Under the pieces are notes generated by a model that was given only the letters and a program-made list of their open reading frames with translations, did no database searches and was not told where the DNA came from. From Nitrospiria bacterium (lineage in GTDB: Bacteria; Nitrospirota; Nitrospiria; SBBL01; JAADHI01): 64,000 bases of DNA. This document shows, piece by piece, positions 17,889-27,531 of the stretch. The number at the start of each line of letters is the position of its first letter. The stretch's first letter is position 1. Where the stretch lies: contig CALZIJ010000002.1 of assembly GCA_945787655.1 (NCBI GenBank), positions 6,697-70,696 of the forward strand. Direction: 5' to 3'. The translations under genes were made by a program, and so were the position numbers.

Positions 17889-18791
17889 TTATTCCGGATT
17901 TCTTAGCCTTAAAAGATGGTTTAAAGAGATGTAACTGCCAATACCGCCCAGCGTGCTACCGGCGATCACCAATGCGCCTAATAAATCGGGAGAGAGAAAT
18001 TGGAGCCCTTTAAAAGTCCCCAATGTGCCTAAAAACACGCCTATTTTTTCTTCCATATATTGAAAAATTAAAAAAAGGAACACAACGGAGACTCCGCTGC
18101 TCAATGCACCCATTAGAAAACCTTCTATCAAAAAAGGAACCTTGATAAACCCATGTGTTGCCCCGATTAACTTCATAATCTCAATTTCTTCATGACGGTT
18201 ATAAAAGTGGAGACGGACCGTATTCGCAATATTGGTCATCACAGTCACCGTTAAAAACCCCCCGATACCCACTCCAATAATGCGCAACAAAATCAAAAAG
18301 GTATTCAGGTTTTCCAACCATTCAGAACCATATTGCACTTCTTCTACCCCTGAAACTGCTTTAAAATCGTCTATAATCTTTTCCAGCGCTTCCTGATGCT
18401 GGTATTCGCTCTTAACAACCACCTCAAAAGAGGCCGGCAATGGATTTTCTCCCAGCCGTTCTATTATCGTTTTGTCTTCAAAAGACTCATTGAAAATTTC
18501 CAATGCAGCTTCTTTTGAAATGTAATTGGAAGATAAGATACGAGAATCATTCCGGATTAATTTTTTTATTTTTTCAATGGCGTCGCCACCCGCTTCGTCT
18601 TTTAAATAGATACTAAACTGTACACTTTCCCGCATCGTTTGCACAAAGCCTTGTGCATTATGGTACAAGATCAAAAAAAGCCCGAAGAGCATCAAAGTCA
18701 GGCTCAGCGAAATAAGGGAAAAAAATCCCAGTGTCCGATTAATCTGAATATTTTCTATCGCAGACTTAAAGTGGTAAAAAAACTGTCTCAT
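17889..18791 (-). CDS. ftsX: Cell division protein FtsX
   Basis: The 300-residue membrane protein has one N-terminal helix (LGFFSLISLSLTLMLFGLFLIL), a periplasmic domain of about 110 residues, and three C-terminal helices in a FtsX/permease fold. It pairs with the FtsE ATPase at the division site and transmits ATP use to a periplasmic hydrolase activator. It overlaps ftsE by four bases and is followed after 7 bases by the envC-like gene, so the three are translated from one message. Confidence 0.94.
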   Translation of the reverse strand: MRQFFYHFKSAIENIQINRTLGFFSLISLSLTLMLFGLFLILYHNAQGFVQTMRESVQFSIYLKDEAGGDAIEKIKKLIRNDSRILSSNYISKEAALEIFNESFEDKTIIERLGENPLPASFEVVVKSEYQHQEALEKIIDDFKAVSGVEEVQYGSEWLENLNTFLILLRIIGVGIGGFLTVTVMTNIANTVRLHFYNRHEEIEIMKLIGATHGFIKVPFLIEGFLMGALSSGVSVVFLFLIFQYMEEKIGVFLGTLGTFKGLQFLSPDLLGALVIAGSTLGGIGSYISLNHLLRLRNPE

Positions 18792-19456
18792 TCGGGAACC
18801 CCGTCAGAAATAATTCGCCCACCTTTGAGGACCAGCCTGCGTCTCGAAATTCTGGCAAAAAGCTGTCGATCATGGGTCGCCACGACAACTGTCGTGCCCG
18901 CAGTCTGGATGTTACGCAATAAGTCGACAATATCCAAAGAAAGCTCTTGATCAAGGTTTCCCGTCGGCTCATCCGCCAATAAAATGGCCGGTCGATTCAC
19001 CAAGGCTCTCGCAATCGCAACACGCTGTTGCTCCCCTCCGGACAGATAGGAAGGACGCTGGGCCTGTCGGTGTTCGATTCGGACCATTTTAAGCACCTCG
19101 TGCACCCTTTTTTTGATTTCAGTCCGTGATGCACCAATCATTTCAAGCGGCAACGCGACATTATCAAATACCGTTTTACGTTGAATCAATTTAAAATCCT
19201 GAAAGACAAACCCCATGCTGCGACGAAGGAAGGGGATTTGCCGTTCCTTAAGCCGTGAAACATTTTTCCCGCCGATTAATATTTGTCCCTGATCTGCCCG
19301 CTCCTGACAAAACAAAACCTTTAGCAGGGTTGATTTTCCAGCGCCGCTGGAACCCGTCACAAAAACAAACTCTCCCTTTTCGATCTTGAGATTAATATCT
19401 TCTAAGGCAAGAAAATCTTTCTTGTAATATTTATAAACATGAAACAGCTGTATCAT
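18788..19456 (-). CDS. ftsE: Cell division ATP-binding protein FtsE
   Basis: The 222-residue ABC ATPase shows Walker A (GSSGAGKSTLL), the signature LSGGEQQRV and Walker B (ILLADEPTGNLD). The N-terminus (MIQLFHVYKYY) and length are characteristic of FtsE. It is the cytoplasmic partner of FtsX in septal cell-wall remodelling. It is first of ftsE-ftsX-envC-ctpA. Confidence 0.95.
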   Translation of the reverse strand: MIQLFHVYKYYKKDFLALEDINLKIEKGEFVFVTGSSGAGKSTLLKVLFCQERADQGQILIGGKNVSRLKERQIPFLRRSMGFVFQDFKLIQRKTVFDNVALPLEMIGASRTEIKKRVHEVLKMVRIEHRQAQRPSYLSGGEQQRVAIARALVNRPAILLADEPTGNLDQELSLDIVDLLRNIQTAGTTVVVATHDRQLFARISRRRLVLKGGRIISDGVPE

Positions 19457-19555
19457 AATAAAATATCAGGAACCTTAGAATATTATTGGCACACACATTT
19501 TGGAAAAGTTCCAGCAGGTTTTAAAGATAAATTTCCAAGGGACACAAACAAAAAG

Positions 19556-20005
19556 TTAGGCGTGTTCAGCTTCCTTTTGGGTCAAGTATTCTAAAATCAA
19601 GGCGTCCAGGCCTTTCTTGGGCGCCTCATGTTCCTTCGCGCTTCCTTTATGATTTTCTTTTTCGTGCATTGTATGATCAGGCTCATTTGGCACGGCTTCA
19701 GGAGAAACTGATTGGTCTTCGGACATCACAGATCCCGCTTCCGGCCCGCCATTACCTGTGTCCATTTTTCCACGCACCAGGTCTCGCAACATTTGCTTAT
19801 GTTGCTGCTGCATCTTTTCCTTAATCGTTTCTTCATATTTCGCGGTTTTAGGAACATCAAGATAGCTGCTTTTTTTTGAGGAGAGGATAACACCATTTTT
19901 AAATAAAATGGTTGTGAGGGTATGCTGGTCCAAGCCACCATCTTCTGTTTGAACATGGTAGGTTTCGCCTTTATGTTGAATATTCGTATTTATACCGATA
20001 AACAT
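19556..20005 (-). CDS. Conserved hypothetical protein with disordered acidic tail
   Basis: I do not recognise a characterised family for this 149-residue protein. The first ~70 residues look folded (GINTNIQHKGETYHVQTEDG, then ILFKNGVILSSKKSSYLD). A helical, glutamine-rich stretch follows, then a long charged and probably disordered segment, ending in a short predicted helix (GLDALILEYLTQKEAEHA). There is no signal peptide or membrane helix. It lies between yraN (27 bases away) and ftsE on the same strand. Confidence 0.65.
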   Translation of the reverse strand: MFIGINTNIQHKGETYHVQTEDGGLDQHTLTTILFKNGVILSSKKSSYLDVPKTAKYEETIKEKMQQQHKQMLRDLVRGKMDTGNGGPEAGSVMSEDQSVSPEAVPNEPDHTMHEKENHKGSAKEHEAPKKGLDALILEYLTQKEAEHA

Positions 20006-20032
20006 TGTCTTTAGTATACCGCTTTTTTAAAA

Positions 20033-20422
20033 TTATATGGTCATCTCGAAAGCATTTCTAATCAACTCGACTTGCTTTGCTTTCATTCCAGTCCGAATGG
20101 CAACCACATCAAAACGACAGCAGCAAGACATCAATCCTTTCTCACTGAGGTACGACAATGCCACTTGCGAGATTTTCAACTGCTTTCTATAATCGACCGC
20201 CGCCTGAGGTGCCCCGAAATCGTCGCCCGACCTCGTTTTGACTTCGATAAAGACAAGAACCTCCCCTTCCTGAGCAATGATATCAATTTCTCCGATTCTA
20301 TTGCGATAGTTTTGGGTAATAATACGAAAGCCCTCTTTTTTTAAATAACGGAGGGCAAGGGTCTCTCCTTTTTTTCCTGTGATTAAATGACGCCGCGAAA
20401 CGTCTTTCGGTGCAGATGACAC
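20033..20422 (-). CDS. yraN: YraN family protein (UPF0102, predicted nuclease fold)
   Basis: The 129-residue protein has the family core: GEIDIIAQEGEVLVFIEVKT contains the D...E-x-K pattern of restriction-endonuclease-like folds, preceded by GKKGETLALRYLKKEGF. Cellular role is not established for the family. It overlaps the end of rnhB by 40 bases, an arrangement found in many genomes. The start appears to be GTG. Confidence 0.85.
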   Translation of the reverse strand: MSSAPKDVSRRHLITGKKGETLALRYLKKEGFRIITQNYRNRIGEIDIIAQEGEVLVFIEVKTRSGDDFGAPQAAVDYRKQLKISQVALSYLSEKGLMSCCCRFDVVAIRTGMKAKQVELIRNAFEMTI

Positions 20423-20985
20423 GGACCAAATTCCTTAATTCGAAGCAGATGTTCACGTGTACCATATCCTTTATGCCGATTAAAATGGTACATCGGGTAT
20501 GTTTCATGAAAATCGCACATCATGCGATCACGTGTGACCTTGGCAATCACCGACGCGGCCGCAATGGATAGGGAAAGATCGTCCCCATGAATAATGCCTT
20601 TTTGAGGAATTTCCAGATCCGGAAGGGTCAATGCATCGATTAAAATATAATCGGGTTTTTCAGACAACGCTTCAACACCTTGCCGCATCGCCTTCACCGT
20701 GGCCTGTAAAATATTGATCTGGTCAATGATTTTGTTATCGACAATGCCCACGCCCGTTGCACAGGCTTGTCCATTGATTTGCTCATAAAAAAAATCCCGC
20801 CGGGCAGGAGACAGCTTTTTAGAATCCCTGAGCCCCTCAATAATACATCCCTTGGGCAAAATAACGGCGGCTGCCACGACCGGGCCCGCAAGTGCACCGC
20901 GCCCCGCTTCATCAATGCCACAGACGAGCCGATACCCAGAATCATAAAGGGCATTCTCATAGGACATCATCATAAAAGGAAACAC
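20383..20985 (-). CDS. rnhB: Ribonuclease HII
   Basis: RNase HII removes RNA from RNA-DNA hybrids, including single ribonucleotides. The 200-residue protein has the catalytic GIDEAGRGALAGP motif, SKKLSPARRD, and the conserved AAASVIAKVTRD helix. Several Met codons crowd the start (M1, M5-M7), so the exact N-terminus is uncertain by a few residues. It lies in the ribosomal/trmD cluster between rplS and yraN. Confidence 0.95.
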   Translation of the reverse strand: MFPFMMMSYENALYDSGYRLVCGIDEAGRGALAGPVVAAAVILPKGCIIEGLRDSKKLSPARRDFFYEQINGQACATGVGIVDNKIIDQINILQATVKAMRQGVEALSEKPDYILIDALTLPDLEIPQKGIIHGDDLSLSIAAASVIAKVTRDRMMCDFHETYPMYHFNRHKGYGTREHLLRIKEFGPCHLHRKTFRGVI

Positions 20986-21021
20986 CCTGCGGGCTTAGGG
21001 CTTTTCTGAAATGGACTAAGG

Positions 21022-21435
21022 TTAGGCCTCGCCTTCAGAAGGAGTCGATGCTTCCACTGGAGCGGCTTTCGCGGCTTTTGGTTTTGTATAAACACGCTCC
21101 TTTTCTGCAATACGTGCCGCCCGGCCGGTACGGGCACGCAAATAGTACAACTTTGCCCGCCTGACCTTCCCTTCCCTGACGTTCTCAACCTTGTCGACAA
21201 ATGGAGAATTAAAGGGGAATATTCTTTCAACACCCACCCCAAAGGATGTTTTACGTACGGTAAATGTCCGCCTATTCCGTTTTCCCTTGATTCGGATCAC
21301 AATACCTTCGTAAACCTGTATACGTTCCTTCTCGCCTTCTTTAATTCTCACGTGAACCCGGACTGTTTCCCCAATCTTCATCTCAGGTGTTTCCTTGTTC
21401 ACCAGTCCCTCTTCGAGACGCTCTAAACGATTCAT
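21022..21435 (-). CDS. rplS: 50S ribosomal protein L19
   Basis: The 137-residue protein carries the L19 signature ([20 protein letters not shown] and [19 protein letters not shown]). The final ~20 residues are an Ala/Pro/Glu-rich extension beyond the usual L19 end. It follows trmD in the standard rpsP-rimM-trmD-rplS order. Confidence 0.97.
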   Translation of the reverse strand: MNRLERLEEGLVNKETPEMKIGETVRVHVRIKEGEKERIQVYEGIVIRIKGKRNRRTFTVRKTSFGVGVERIFPFNSPFVDKVENVREGKVRRAKLYYLRARTGRAARIAEKERVYTKPKAAKAAPVEASTPSEGEA

Positions 21436-21510
21436 GTCTTTCTTCTCCCTTGTCGCTCATTAGCCGCACACGATTTTGGCCCGTGCGTGACCCGTTTTTT
21501 ATATTTTATT

Positions 21511-22242
21511 TTAACTTGGACGGGCCAATCGTTCTTTTTCATCTGCCGTCAACACGGCCTGATTTAACAAGTCAGGTCGTTTTAAATAGGTATTCTTGAC
21601 CGCTTGTGCTCTCCGCCAGGCCCTGATTGCAGAATGGTTCCCGGAAACAAGAACTTCCGGAACCTGCATCCCCTTAAATTCAAAAGGTCTGGTGTAATGT
21701 GGATATTCTAAAAGCGAACCTTCAAAGGACTCTTCCTTAATCGAGTCTGCCCCCCCTAAAACACCGGGAATCAGGCGCGCTGAAGCATCAATCATCATCA
21801 TTGCAGGAAGCTCTCCGCCTGTTAGAATATAATCACCAACCGAGACCTCTTCCGGAGAAATCCCTTCCATCACACGAAAATCAATCCCTTCATAATGACC
21901 GCAAATAAAAACCAGAGGCTTACTTTCTCCTGAAAACGCTTCCGCCATTTTTTGATTAAAGCGCTTTCCCTGGGGTGAGGGCAGAATCACACGGAGGTCA
22001 TTGCCTCTGATGGCTTTCACACGCTCAATCGCAGCAAAAATGGGTTCGGGTTTCAATAGCATCCCCCCGCCACCACCATAGGGAACATCATCCGTCATTC
22101 GGTGCTTATCCTGTGCGAAATCCCTCAACTGGTGGGCAGTTACGTCCAGATACCCCTGGTCCTGGGCCCGGTTTAAAATGCTTTCTCCCAACGCCGCCTG
22201 AACCATTTCAGGAAACAATGTGATAACATCACAGCGCATCAT
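21511..22242 (-). CDS. trmD: tRNA (guanine-N1)-methyltransferase TrmD
   Basis: TrmD methylates G37 of tRNAs using S-adenosylmethionine. The 243-residue protein has the trefoil-knot segments GHYEGIDFRV and SVGDYILTGGELPAM and the N-terminal ITLFPEM. It overlaps rimM by four bases (ATGA), which indicates translational coupling. Confidence 0.97.
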   Translation of the reverse strand: MMRCDVITLFPEMVQAALGESILNRAQDQGYLDVTAHQLRDFAQDKHRMTDDVPYGGGGGMLLKPEPIFAAIERVKAIRGNDLRVILPSPQGKRFNQKMAEAFSGESKPLVFICGHYEGIDFRVMEGISPEEVSVGDYILTGGELPAMMMIDASARLIPGVLGGADSIKEESFEGSLLEYPHYTRPFEFKGMQVPEVLVSGNHSAIRAWRRAQAVKNTYLKRPDLLNQAVLTADEKERLARPS

Positions 22243-22757
22243 AAATCCAGTAATCCCTCAATGACGTTAATGTCCATCCGCTTTCGTTCTAAATCAATAG
22301 CAAGTACAAACTTTTTAATCGCAGGAATCAGTGACTCGTCCGTCCCCTTCCGGACAACAAACATGTCATTGTTTCCCATTTCAAGAATCTCCTTCACTTG
22401 CCCAATACACTCCCCATCCTGCGTATAAACATGCAAACCAATTAAATCAGAATGGAAGTAACTCTCTTTGGGCAGAGCAACACGCTCTGATTCCGGGACT
22501 TGAAGATAAGCCCCCTTTAGACACTCGACTTCCTCTACGGTATGTAATTCTGAAAACCTCAAATAAACAAATGGTAATCCATAGCGGACGTTGTCGATTT
22601 TAAAACGCAGCCGCTCATGCGCCTGCGTTAAAAGGGTAACTTCATTCAGTGTGTCAAACCGATTTGGGAAATCAGTCAAAAGCCCCACCTTGACCTCTCC
22701 CTGAAGCCCCACCGGCTTGAGGATTTTCCCAATAGTGACCCAATCTTCTACGGGCAC
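22239..22757 (-). CDS. rimM: Ribosome maturation factor RimM
   Basis: The 172 residues fit RimM: an N-terminal beta-barrel (IGKILKPVGLQGEVKV) and a C-terminal PRC-barrel (LIGLHVYTQDGECIGQVKEI). It aids 30S maturation by binding S19. The start is a GTG immediately following the khpA stop codon, and the end overlaps trmD by four bases. Confidence 0.95.
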   Translation of the reverse strand: MPVEDWVTIGKILKPVGLQGEVKVGLLTDFPNRFDTLNEVTLLTQAHERLRFKIDNVRYGLPFVYLRFSELHTVEEVECLKGAYLQVPESERVALPKESYFHSDLIGLHVYTQDGECIGQVKEILEMGNNDMFVVRKGTDESLIPAIKKFVLAIDLERKRMDINVIEGLLDL

Positions 22758-23003
22758 TTATTCCAAAATCTCAAGGACACACCGCTTCCCTATTTTGGTT
22801 CCTGCGGCATTTAAAATGGTCCGCATTGCTCTAGCCGTCCTTCCCTGCTTCCCAATAACCTTACCCAGGTCTTCCTGGGCCACTCTTAATTCTATTATCG
22901 TCGTTTTTTCACCTTCTGTATCTTTGACTTCAACACTTTCAGGCCGGTCAACCAGTGATTTCGCAATATACTCAATCAAGTCTTTCATCGACGCTACCTC
23001 CAT
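22758..23003 (-). CDS. khpA: KH-domain RNA-binding protein KhpA (YlqC)
   Basis: This 81-residue single KH-domain protein has the nucleic-acid-binding loop [15 protein letters not shown]. Family members bind RNA, often with KhpB, and sit between rpsP and rimM in many genomes exactly as here. Confidence 0.93.
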   Translation of the reverse strand: MEVASMKDLIEYIAKSLVDRPESVEVKDTEGEKTTIIELRVAQEDLGKVIGKQGRTARAMRTILNAAGTKIGKRCVLEILE

Positions 23004-23060
23004 ACGAGTGTTCAGGAGAGAGAGGGATCTTTAAGGAAAAAGAGATCCTATCTTGCCCGA

Positions 23061-23330
23061 TTATGATGCCTTCTGTTCTGACGCCTGTTTAAACAATTGC
23101 GACTTCTTGAAAATCGATTTTACAGTATCTGAGGGCAATGCGCCCTTATTCAACCAATGAATCGCGCGATCTTCTTGAATTTTCACAACGGCTTCCTCCC
23201 CCAGAGGATCATAAGTTCCTAAAATTTCAATAAACTTACCGTCTCTGGGTGATTCGGAATCGGAAACAACCATTCGATAAAAAGGTCGTTTATGTCGGCC
23301 CATCCGAGCCAACCGAATTCTAACTGCCAT
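23061..23330 (-). CDS. rpsP: 30S ribosomal protein S16
   Basis: The 89-residue protein begins [19 protein letters not shown] and contains GTYDPL, both diagnostic of S16. It lies between ffh and khpA in the canonical cluster. Confidence 0.98.
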   Translation of the reverse strand: MAVRIRLARMGRHKRPFYRMVVSDSESPRDGKFIEILGTYDPLGEEAVVKIQEDRAIHWLNKGALPSDTVKSIFKKSQLFKQASEQKAS

Positions 23331-23370
23331 ATATCTGTCCTTATATATTAGGGTTAATAACTGACTTTTT

Positions 23371-23402
23371 TAAAGCACTGTATTTCTATGCAGTGTTTTT
23401 TT
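23371..23402 (+). terminator. Hairpin with T-run in the ffh-rpsP gap (plus-strand orientation)
   Basis: A 9-bp stem with one G-T pair and a 10-base loop is followed by seven T on the plus strand. No plus-strand gene ends here, so it may block antisense transcription or act only as an RNA hairpin in the ffh-rpsP message. The role is unclear. Confidence 0.35.
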
Positions 23403-23437
23403 CAATAAAGCCTGGAATTTGTACAAACTGTATTTTA

Positions 23438-24775
23438 CTAAAAAGGCCGCATTCCACGTCCCATTCCCATCATGCCTCCTTTTCCTGAAGACATGCGCTT
23501 CATCATCTTTTTCGCTTGATAAAATTGCTTTAACAGACGATTTAATTCCGGAACGGAAGTGCCGCTGCCTCTGGAAATACGCTTCCTTCGACTGCCGTTA
23601 ATAATGCCGGGCTCGCGACGTTCCCTAGCCGTCATCGAAGAAATCATGGCCTGAATGGACTTCATTTCACGCTCGACTTTTGCCTGATCAGGAAGTGCTT
23701 TCATGCGTTGCATTCCTGGAATCATTTCCATTAATTTTGCGGCGCCGCCCATTTTTTTCATTGCGCTCAACTGATCACTAAAATCATCCAGCGTAAACTT
23801 GTCTTTTTTTAATTTCTGTTCGAGAAGTGCCGCTTCTTCCTGATCCGCGTTTTGTTCCGCAAGTTCAACAAGAGAAAGCACATCACCCATCCCTAAAATA
23901 CGTGAGGCCATCCGGTCTGGATGAAACAGCTCCAAGGCATCCAGTTTTTCGCCCGTCCCGATAAAACGAACAGGGGCCCCCGTTACAGCACGGATGGACA
24001 ATATTGCACCCCCGCGCGCATCACCTTCCGTTTTGGTTAACACAACGCCGGACAAGCCCAGCTTTTCATGAAAAGTCTCCGCAACACTCACAGCCGTCTG
24101 GCCGGTCATCGCGTCCGCGACCAGCAACATTTCATCGGGAGAAACAGCCGTCTTCATTCGGGCCAGCTCCTCCATCAGGGTGTCATCAATTTCAAGGCGG
24201 CCGGCAGTATCGATAATCACAACATCATGGCCGTTTTCCCTTCCATAGGTTACCCCTTTTTTTGCTGCGGAAACTGGATCAGTTTCGCCCTCAGGAAGGA
24301 CAACTGGCAGTTCCATTGTTTTGGCCAGTGTTTCCAGCTGATCCACGGCCGCCGGACGCTGCAAATCCGCCGCCACCAACACCACCCGCTTTGATTTATT
24401 TTGAAAATAGCGGGCGATTTTCCCCGACGTGGTCGTTTTTCCCGAACCTTGCAAACCCACCAGCATCACAACAGTCGGGGGCTTGGAGGACATGGCAATC
24501 CCCTTGCTTTCCCCTCCCATCAGTTCAGTCAACTCATTCGAAACAATTTTCACCACCTGCTGGCCCGGCGTCAAACTTTCAAGAACAGCCTTACCAACCG
24601 CTTTTTCCCGGACGGCGTCACAAAAAGATTTCGCGACTTTAAAATGGACATCCGCTTCTAAAAGCGCAAGGCGGACTTCCCGGAGGGTTTCATCAATATT
24701 TGCTTCGGTGAGCAGACCCCTGCCCCGGATTTTCTTGAACAGCTTATCAAGTCGTTTGCTAATGTTTTCCAGCAT
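23438..24775 (-). CDS. ffh: Signal recognition particle protein Ffh
   Basis: The 445-residue GTPase shows the N/G domain motifs GLQGSGKTTTSGK, DTAGRLEID and TKTEGDARGG, followed by a methionine-rich M domain with the RNA-binding SRGSGTS loop and a GGMMGMGRGM tail. With 4.5S RNA it targets membrane proteins to FtsY. It is first in the ribosomal cluster and has a strong promoter just upstream. Confidence 0.97.
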   Translation of the reverse strand: MLENISKRLDKLFKKIRGRGLLTEANIDETLREVRLALLEADVHFKVAKSFCDAVREKAVGKAVLESLTPGQQVVKIVSNELTELMGGESKGIAMSSKPPTVVMLVGLQGSGKTTTSGKIARYFQNKSKRVVLVAADLQRPAAVDQLETLAKTMELPVVLPEGETDPVSAAKKGVTYGRENGHDVVIIDTAGRLEIDDTLMEELARMKTAVSPDEMLLVADAMTGQTAVSVAETFHEKLGLSGVVLTKTEGDARGGAILSIRAVTGAPVRFIGTGEKLDALELFHPDRMASRILGMGDVLSLVELAEQNADQEEAALLEQKLKKDKFTLDDFSDQLSAMKKMGGAAKLMEMIPGMQRMKALPDQAKVEREMKSIQAMISSMTARERREPGIINGSRRKRISRGSGTSVPELNRLLKQFYQAKKMMKRMSSGKGGMMGMGRGMRPF

Positions 24776-24810
24776 AATACGAGGGAATCTCTACAACGAA
24801 AAATAGGTCG

Positions 24811-24840
24811 ATTATAGTATCAAATTTGAATTAAAGTCAA
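24811..24840 (-). promoter_or_regulatory. Sigma-70-type promoter for the ffh operon
   Basis: TTGACT (24840-24835) and a perfect TATAAT (24816-24811) are spaced by 18 bases on the minus strand, about 35 bases before the ffh start codon. Confidence 0.8.
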
Positions 24841-24944
24841 GATATTTCAAGGGCTTCTCTTTGAAATCGAAATAACACCGGATGTATGTTATGATATAGG
24901 CTCTAAAAGGAAATGTCACCTTACTTTTTTTAATATAGAGCCTC

Positions 24945-25730
24945 ATGCCGGAACCGCCATCCAAAAAACAGCCAGAATCTGACCGTTCAGATCTTCAGGA
25001 AATCGATCTCTCCGAAGCCATCCAACTGATACGACAAGCAGGATATCCTGATCCAAGAGAAACATTCCCTTCTGATCAGCCCGCGAAAATAATGCAACAA
25101 GTGATTAACTGTTTATGCGCCCTGTCTATGCACGACGGTTTAACGGGGCTCTATAATCGCCGCTATTTCCAAATTGCGCTAAAAAGGGAACTGCTTCGAT
25201 CAAAACGCGACAACACTCCCTGCTCACTACTCATGATTGACATCGACCACTTTAAAGAAGTCAATGATCATTTCGGTCATCCCGCCGGGGACAAAACCTT
25301 AAAATTTATTACGCCGCTTCTTAAAAACAGCCTTCGTCCGGGAGATACGTTTTGCCGATACGGCGGGGAAGAGTTTACCGTGATTTTGCCAAACTGCGCA
25401 TTAATTTATGCAATCCAGGTAGCTGAACGCCTAAGAGGTGCTGTCGAGCAGTCCCGTGTTCCAGTGATGCCAGATAAGGCCCTGCCCATTACCGTGAGTA
25501 TCGGGGCTGCCGAAACACGCCCTTTACTTCATTTCACACCCGCAACACTGATAAAAGCTGCGGATGAAGCCCTGTACACTGCAAAATCGAAAGGAAGAAA
25601 CCAAACCTGCTCTCAAAAATGGGAACCAACAGAGGTTTCCATCAAAGAGCGGTCCGCCCTTTTTAATCGAAAGAACCAGAAAAATAAACCGCGCGACCCA
25701 TGGCCGGATGAACCACGATCTCCCGAATAA
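24945..25730 (+). CDS. GGDEF-domain diguanylate cyclase
   Basis: The 261-residue cytoplasmic protein has a GGDEF domain at about 60-225 with an intact active site (RYGGEEF, GGEEF at 140-144) and the substrate-binding helix DIDHFKEVNDHFGH. A product-inhibition I-site RPGD at 131-134 is correctly spaced five residues before the active site. It should therefore make c-di-GMP and be feedback-inhibited. The N-terminal ~55 residues hold no known sensor, and the C-terminal ~35 residues are basic and probably disordered. It is divergent from ffh and stands alone. Confidence 0.92.
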   Translation: MPEPPSKKQPESDRSDLQEIDLSEAIQLIRQAGYPDPRETFPSDQPAKIMQQVINCLCALSMHDGLTGLYNRRYFQIALKRELLRSKRDNTPCSLLMIDIDHFKEVNDHFGHPAGDKTLKFITPLLKNSLRPGDTFCRYGGEEFTVILPNCALIYAIQVAERLRGAVEQSRVPVMPDKALPITVSIGAAETRPLLHFTPATLIKAADEALYTAKSKGRNQTCSQKWEPTEVSIKERSALFNRKNQKNKPRDPWPDEPRSPE

Positions 25731-25748
25731 ACCCCATTTGAAAACGGC

Positions 25749-26882
25749 CTAGAATAAACTGGGGCGATTATCCAAATCTGGAAGCCTTGAAATAATCTTT
25801 TGGTGTGCTGCTGAAAACGCATAGTCTGAAAGCGCGGGCCGCTTAACCCACTTTAACGGTATCTTCACAGGGACAGGGGTTTTGATTTCCGCAGAAAAAA
25901 CATGAAGAGTCATTTTAAAATGAGTAAAAACATGCCGAATGCTCATACAAAGCCGCGCGTGTTTAATCGTTTGATTAATTTCTTTTTGGAAAAAAGACTC
26001 AAAGCAAGAGAGCATCGTCCCCTCTTTTAACTCCCCTTCAAGGCGGGAACCCGGGAACTCCCATAGCCCTGCCAACAAACCGGTGAGTGGTCTCTGGTGA
26101 ATTAATACACTGTCTTCGCAAGATAACAATCCGGCAAAATAGTCATAATGCGGGATTGTTTTTCTGGGGATCTTACACGGGAGTTCCTGTTGGAGCCCAA
26201 GCTGCCGCGCACTGCAATGTGGACCCACAGGGCAATCTCCACAATTCGGGCGCTTTGGAGTACAAACCGTCGCCCCCAAATCCATAATTGCTTGTAGATA
26301 ATCCCCCGATTCGTGTCTGCGGGGCATTAACTTTTCCGAGCAGGTCCAAAGCCAGGCTTCCACTGCTTTTTCACGCGGGTCTTCTTCAATCGCAAAAAAA
26401 CGGCAAAGCACACGCCGGACATTGCCGTCCAAAATTGGATAACGCTGACCGAAAGCAATGGTCAAAATGGCCCCGGCGGTTGACCGCCCTATTCCAGGAA
26501 GATCGCACAACCCTTCAAGTGTGGCCGGAATTTTCCCTGAAAATTGGGCGACTATTTTCTGAGCAGCCTGATGTAAATGTCGTGCGCGGGCGTAATACCC
26601 CAAGCCTTGCCATAGCTTGAGAACCTTATCCAAATCCGCTTTGGCAAGGTCGAAAACCGTTGGAAAAACACTCAGAAATCGATCGAAATACGGGCGAGCG
26701 GTGGTGACCTGTGTCTGCTGAAGCATAATTTCGGACACCCATACCGTATAAGGGTCAGTATTTTTTCGCCAAGGCAAGTCCCGGCCAGCTGCCTGGTACC
26801 ATTGGAGCAAAGGGCGGGTAAATCGGGTTCTCGTTTTGGCCTCAACAACCCTTTCCATCATCCTGCTCAACCTCGGTTTCAT
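25749..26882 (-). CDS. mutY: Adenine DNA glycosylase MutY
   Basis: MutY removes adenine opposite 8-oxoguanine. The 377-residue protein has the helix-hairpin-helix glycosylase core ([23 protein letters not shown], catalytic Asp in [10 protein letters not shown]), the [4Fe-4S] site CX6CX2CX5C ([17 protein letters not shown]), and a C-terminal NUDIX-like domain that recognises 8-oxoguanine. The start is uncertain. The first ATG overlaps cysE by 41 bases, while M8/M9 follow GAGG at better spacing and shorten the overlap. It is last in yacL-ispD-ispF-cysE-mutY. Confidence 0.94.
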   Translation of the reverse strand: MKPRLSRMMERVVEAKTRTRFTRPLLQWYQAAGRDLPWRKNTDPYTVWVSEIMLQQTQVTTARPYFDRFLSVFPTVFDLAKADLDKVLKLWQGLGYYARARHLHQAAQKIVAQFSGKIPATLEGLCDLPGIGRSTAGAILTIAFGQRYPILDGNVRRVLCRFFAIEEDPREKAVEAWLWTCSEKLMPRRHESGDYLQAIMDLGATVCTPKRPNCGDCPVGPHCSARQLGLQQELPCKIPRKTIPHYDYFAGLLSCEDSVLIHQRPLTGLLAGLWEFPGSRLEGELKEGTMLSCFESFFQKEINQTIKHARLCMSIRHVFTHFKMTLHVFSAEIKTPVPVKIPLKWVKRPALSDYAFSAAHQKIISRLPDLDNRPSLF

Positions 26883-27531
26883 CGTTTACTTTTTGGTCAC
26901 GCTTTTCGTGCACCTCATGTTTCAATTCCAGCAGCTGAAGCTCCAATAATTTAAAGCGATCGGCAATCGGGTCACGCATTTTAGTGTGATCCAAATCGCC
27001 TTCTGTACTGCGGCGTCGAATGACTTTTCCCGGAATGCCCACAACCGTCGAATGGTCAGGAATCGGCTTTAGCACCACTGAGTTCGCCCCAATACGGACA
27101 TGATGCCCCACTTGAATCGCCCCCAGAACCTTGGCCCCAGCACCGACAATCACATGGTCTCCCAAAGTAGGATGCCGTTTTCCCGGCTCCTTTCCGGTCC
27201 CGCCCAGCGTCACCCCCTGGTAAAGCGTGACATCGTCTCCAATTTCCGTTGTTTCTCCAATGACAACCCCCATACCGTGATCAATAAAAAACCCTCGGCC
27301 AATCACTGCGGCCGGATGAATTTCAATGCCGGTTAAAAACCGGGCAAAATGGGAGATCAATCGGGGCAATACCGGAACACCAATGCGATGAAGCTTATGG
27401 GCCAATCGATGCAGCAAAATGGCGTGCAAGCCCGAATAGGTCAATAATATTTCAAGAAGATTTCTCGCCGCCGGATCTCTGTCACGGGCAGCCTGAATAT
27501 CACCTTTAATCACCTGAAACATCTGTTTCAC
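26842..27531 (-). CDS. cysE: Serine O-acetyltransferase
   Basis: The 229-residue enzyme makes O-acetylserine, the cysteine precursor. It has the N-terminal helical part ([19 protein letters not shown]) and a left-handed beta-helix of hexapeptide repeats with the active-site [20 protein letters not shown] and [10 protein letters not shown]. The C-terminal tail is longer and more charged than the canonical one. The start may be GTG (M1) or the ATG three codons later. It overlaps ispF and mutY at its two ends. Confidence 0.94.
   Translation of the reverse strand: MKQMFQVIKGDIQAARDRDPAARNLLEILLTYSGLHAILLHRLAHKLHRIGVPVLPRLISHFARFLTGIEIHPAAVIGRGFFIDHGMGVVIGETTEIGDDVTLYQGVTLGGTGKEPGKRHPTLGDHVIVGAGAKVLGAIQVGHHVRIGANSVVLKPIPDHSTVVGIPGKVIRRRSTEGDLDHTKMRDPIADRFKLLELQLLELKHEVHEKRDQKVNDETEVEQDDGKGC

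Noticed and set aside
24841-24944. Promoter for the diguanylate cyclase gene
   Set aside because: A TATGAT-like -10 is visible, but the nearest TTGAAA is about 23 bases away, too far for a standard promoter.
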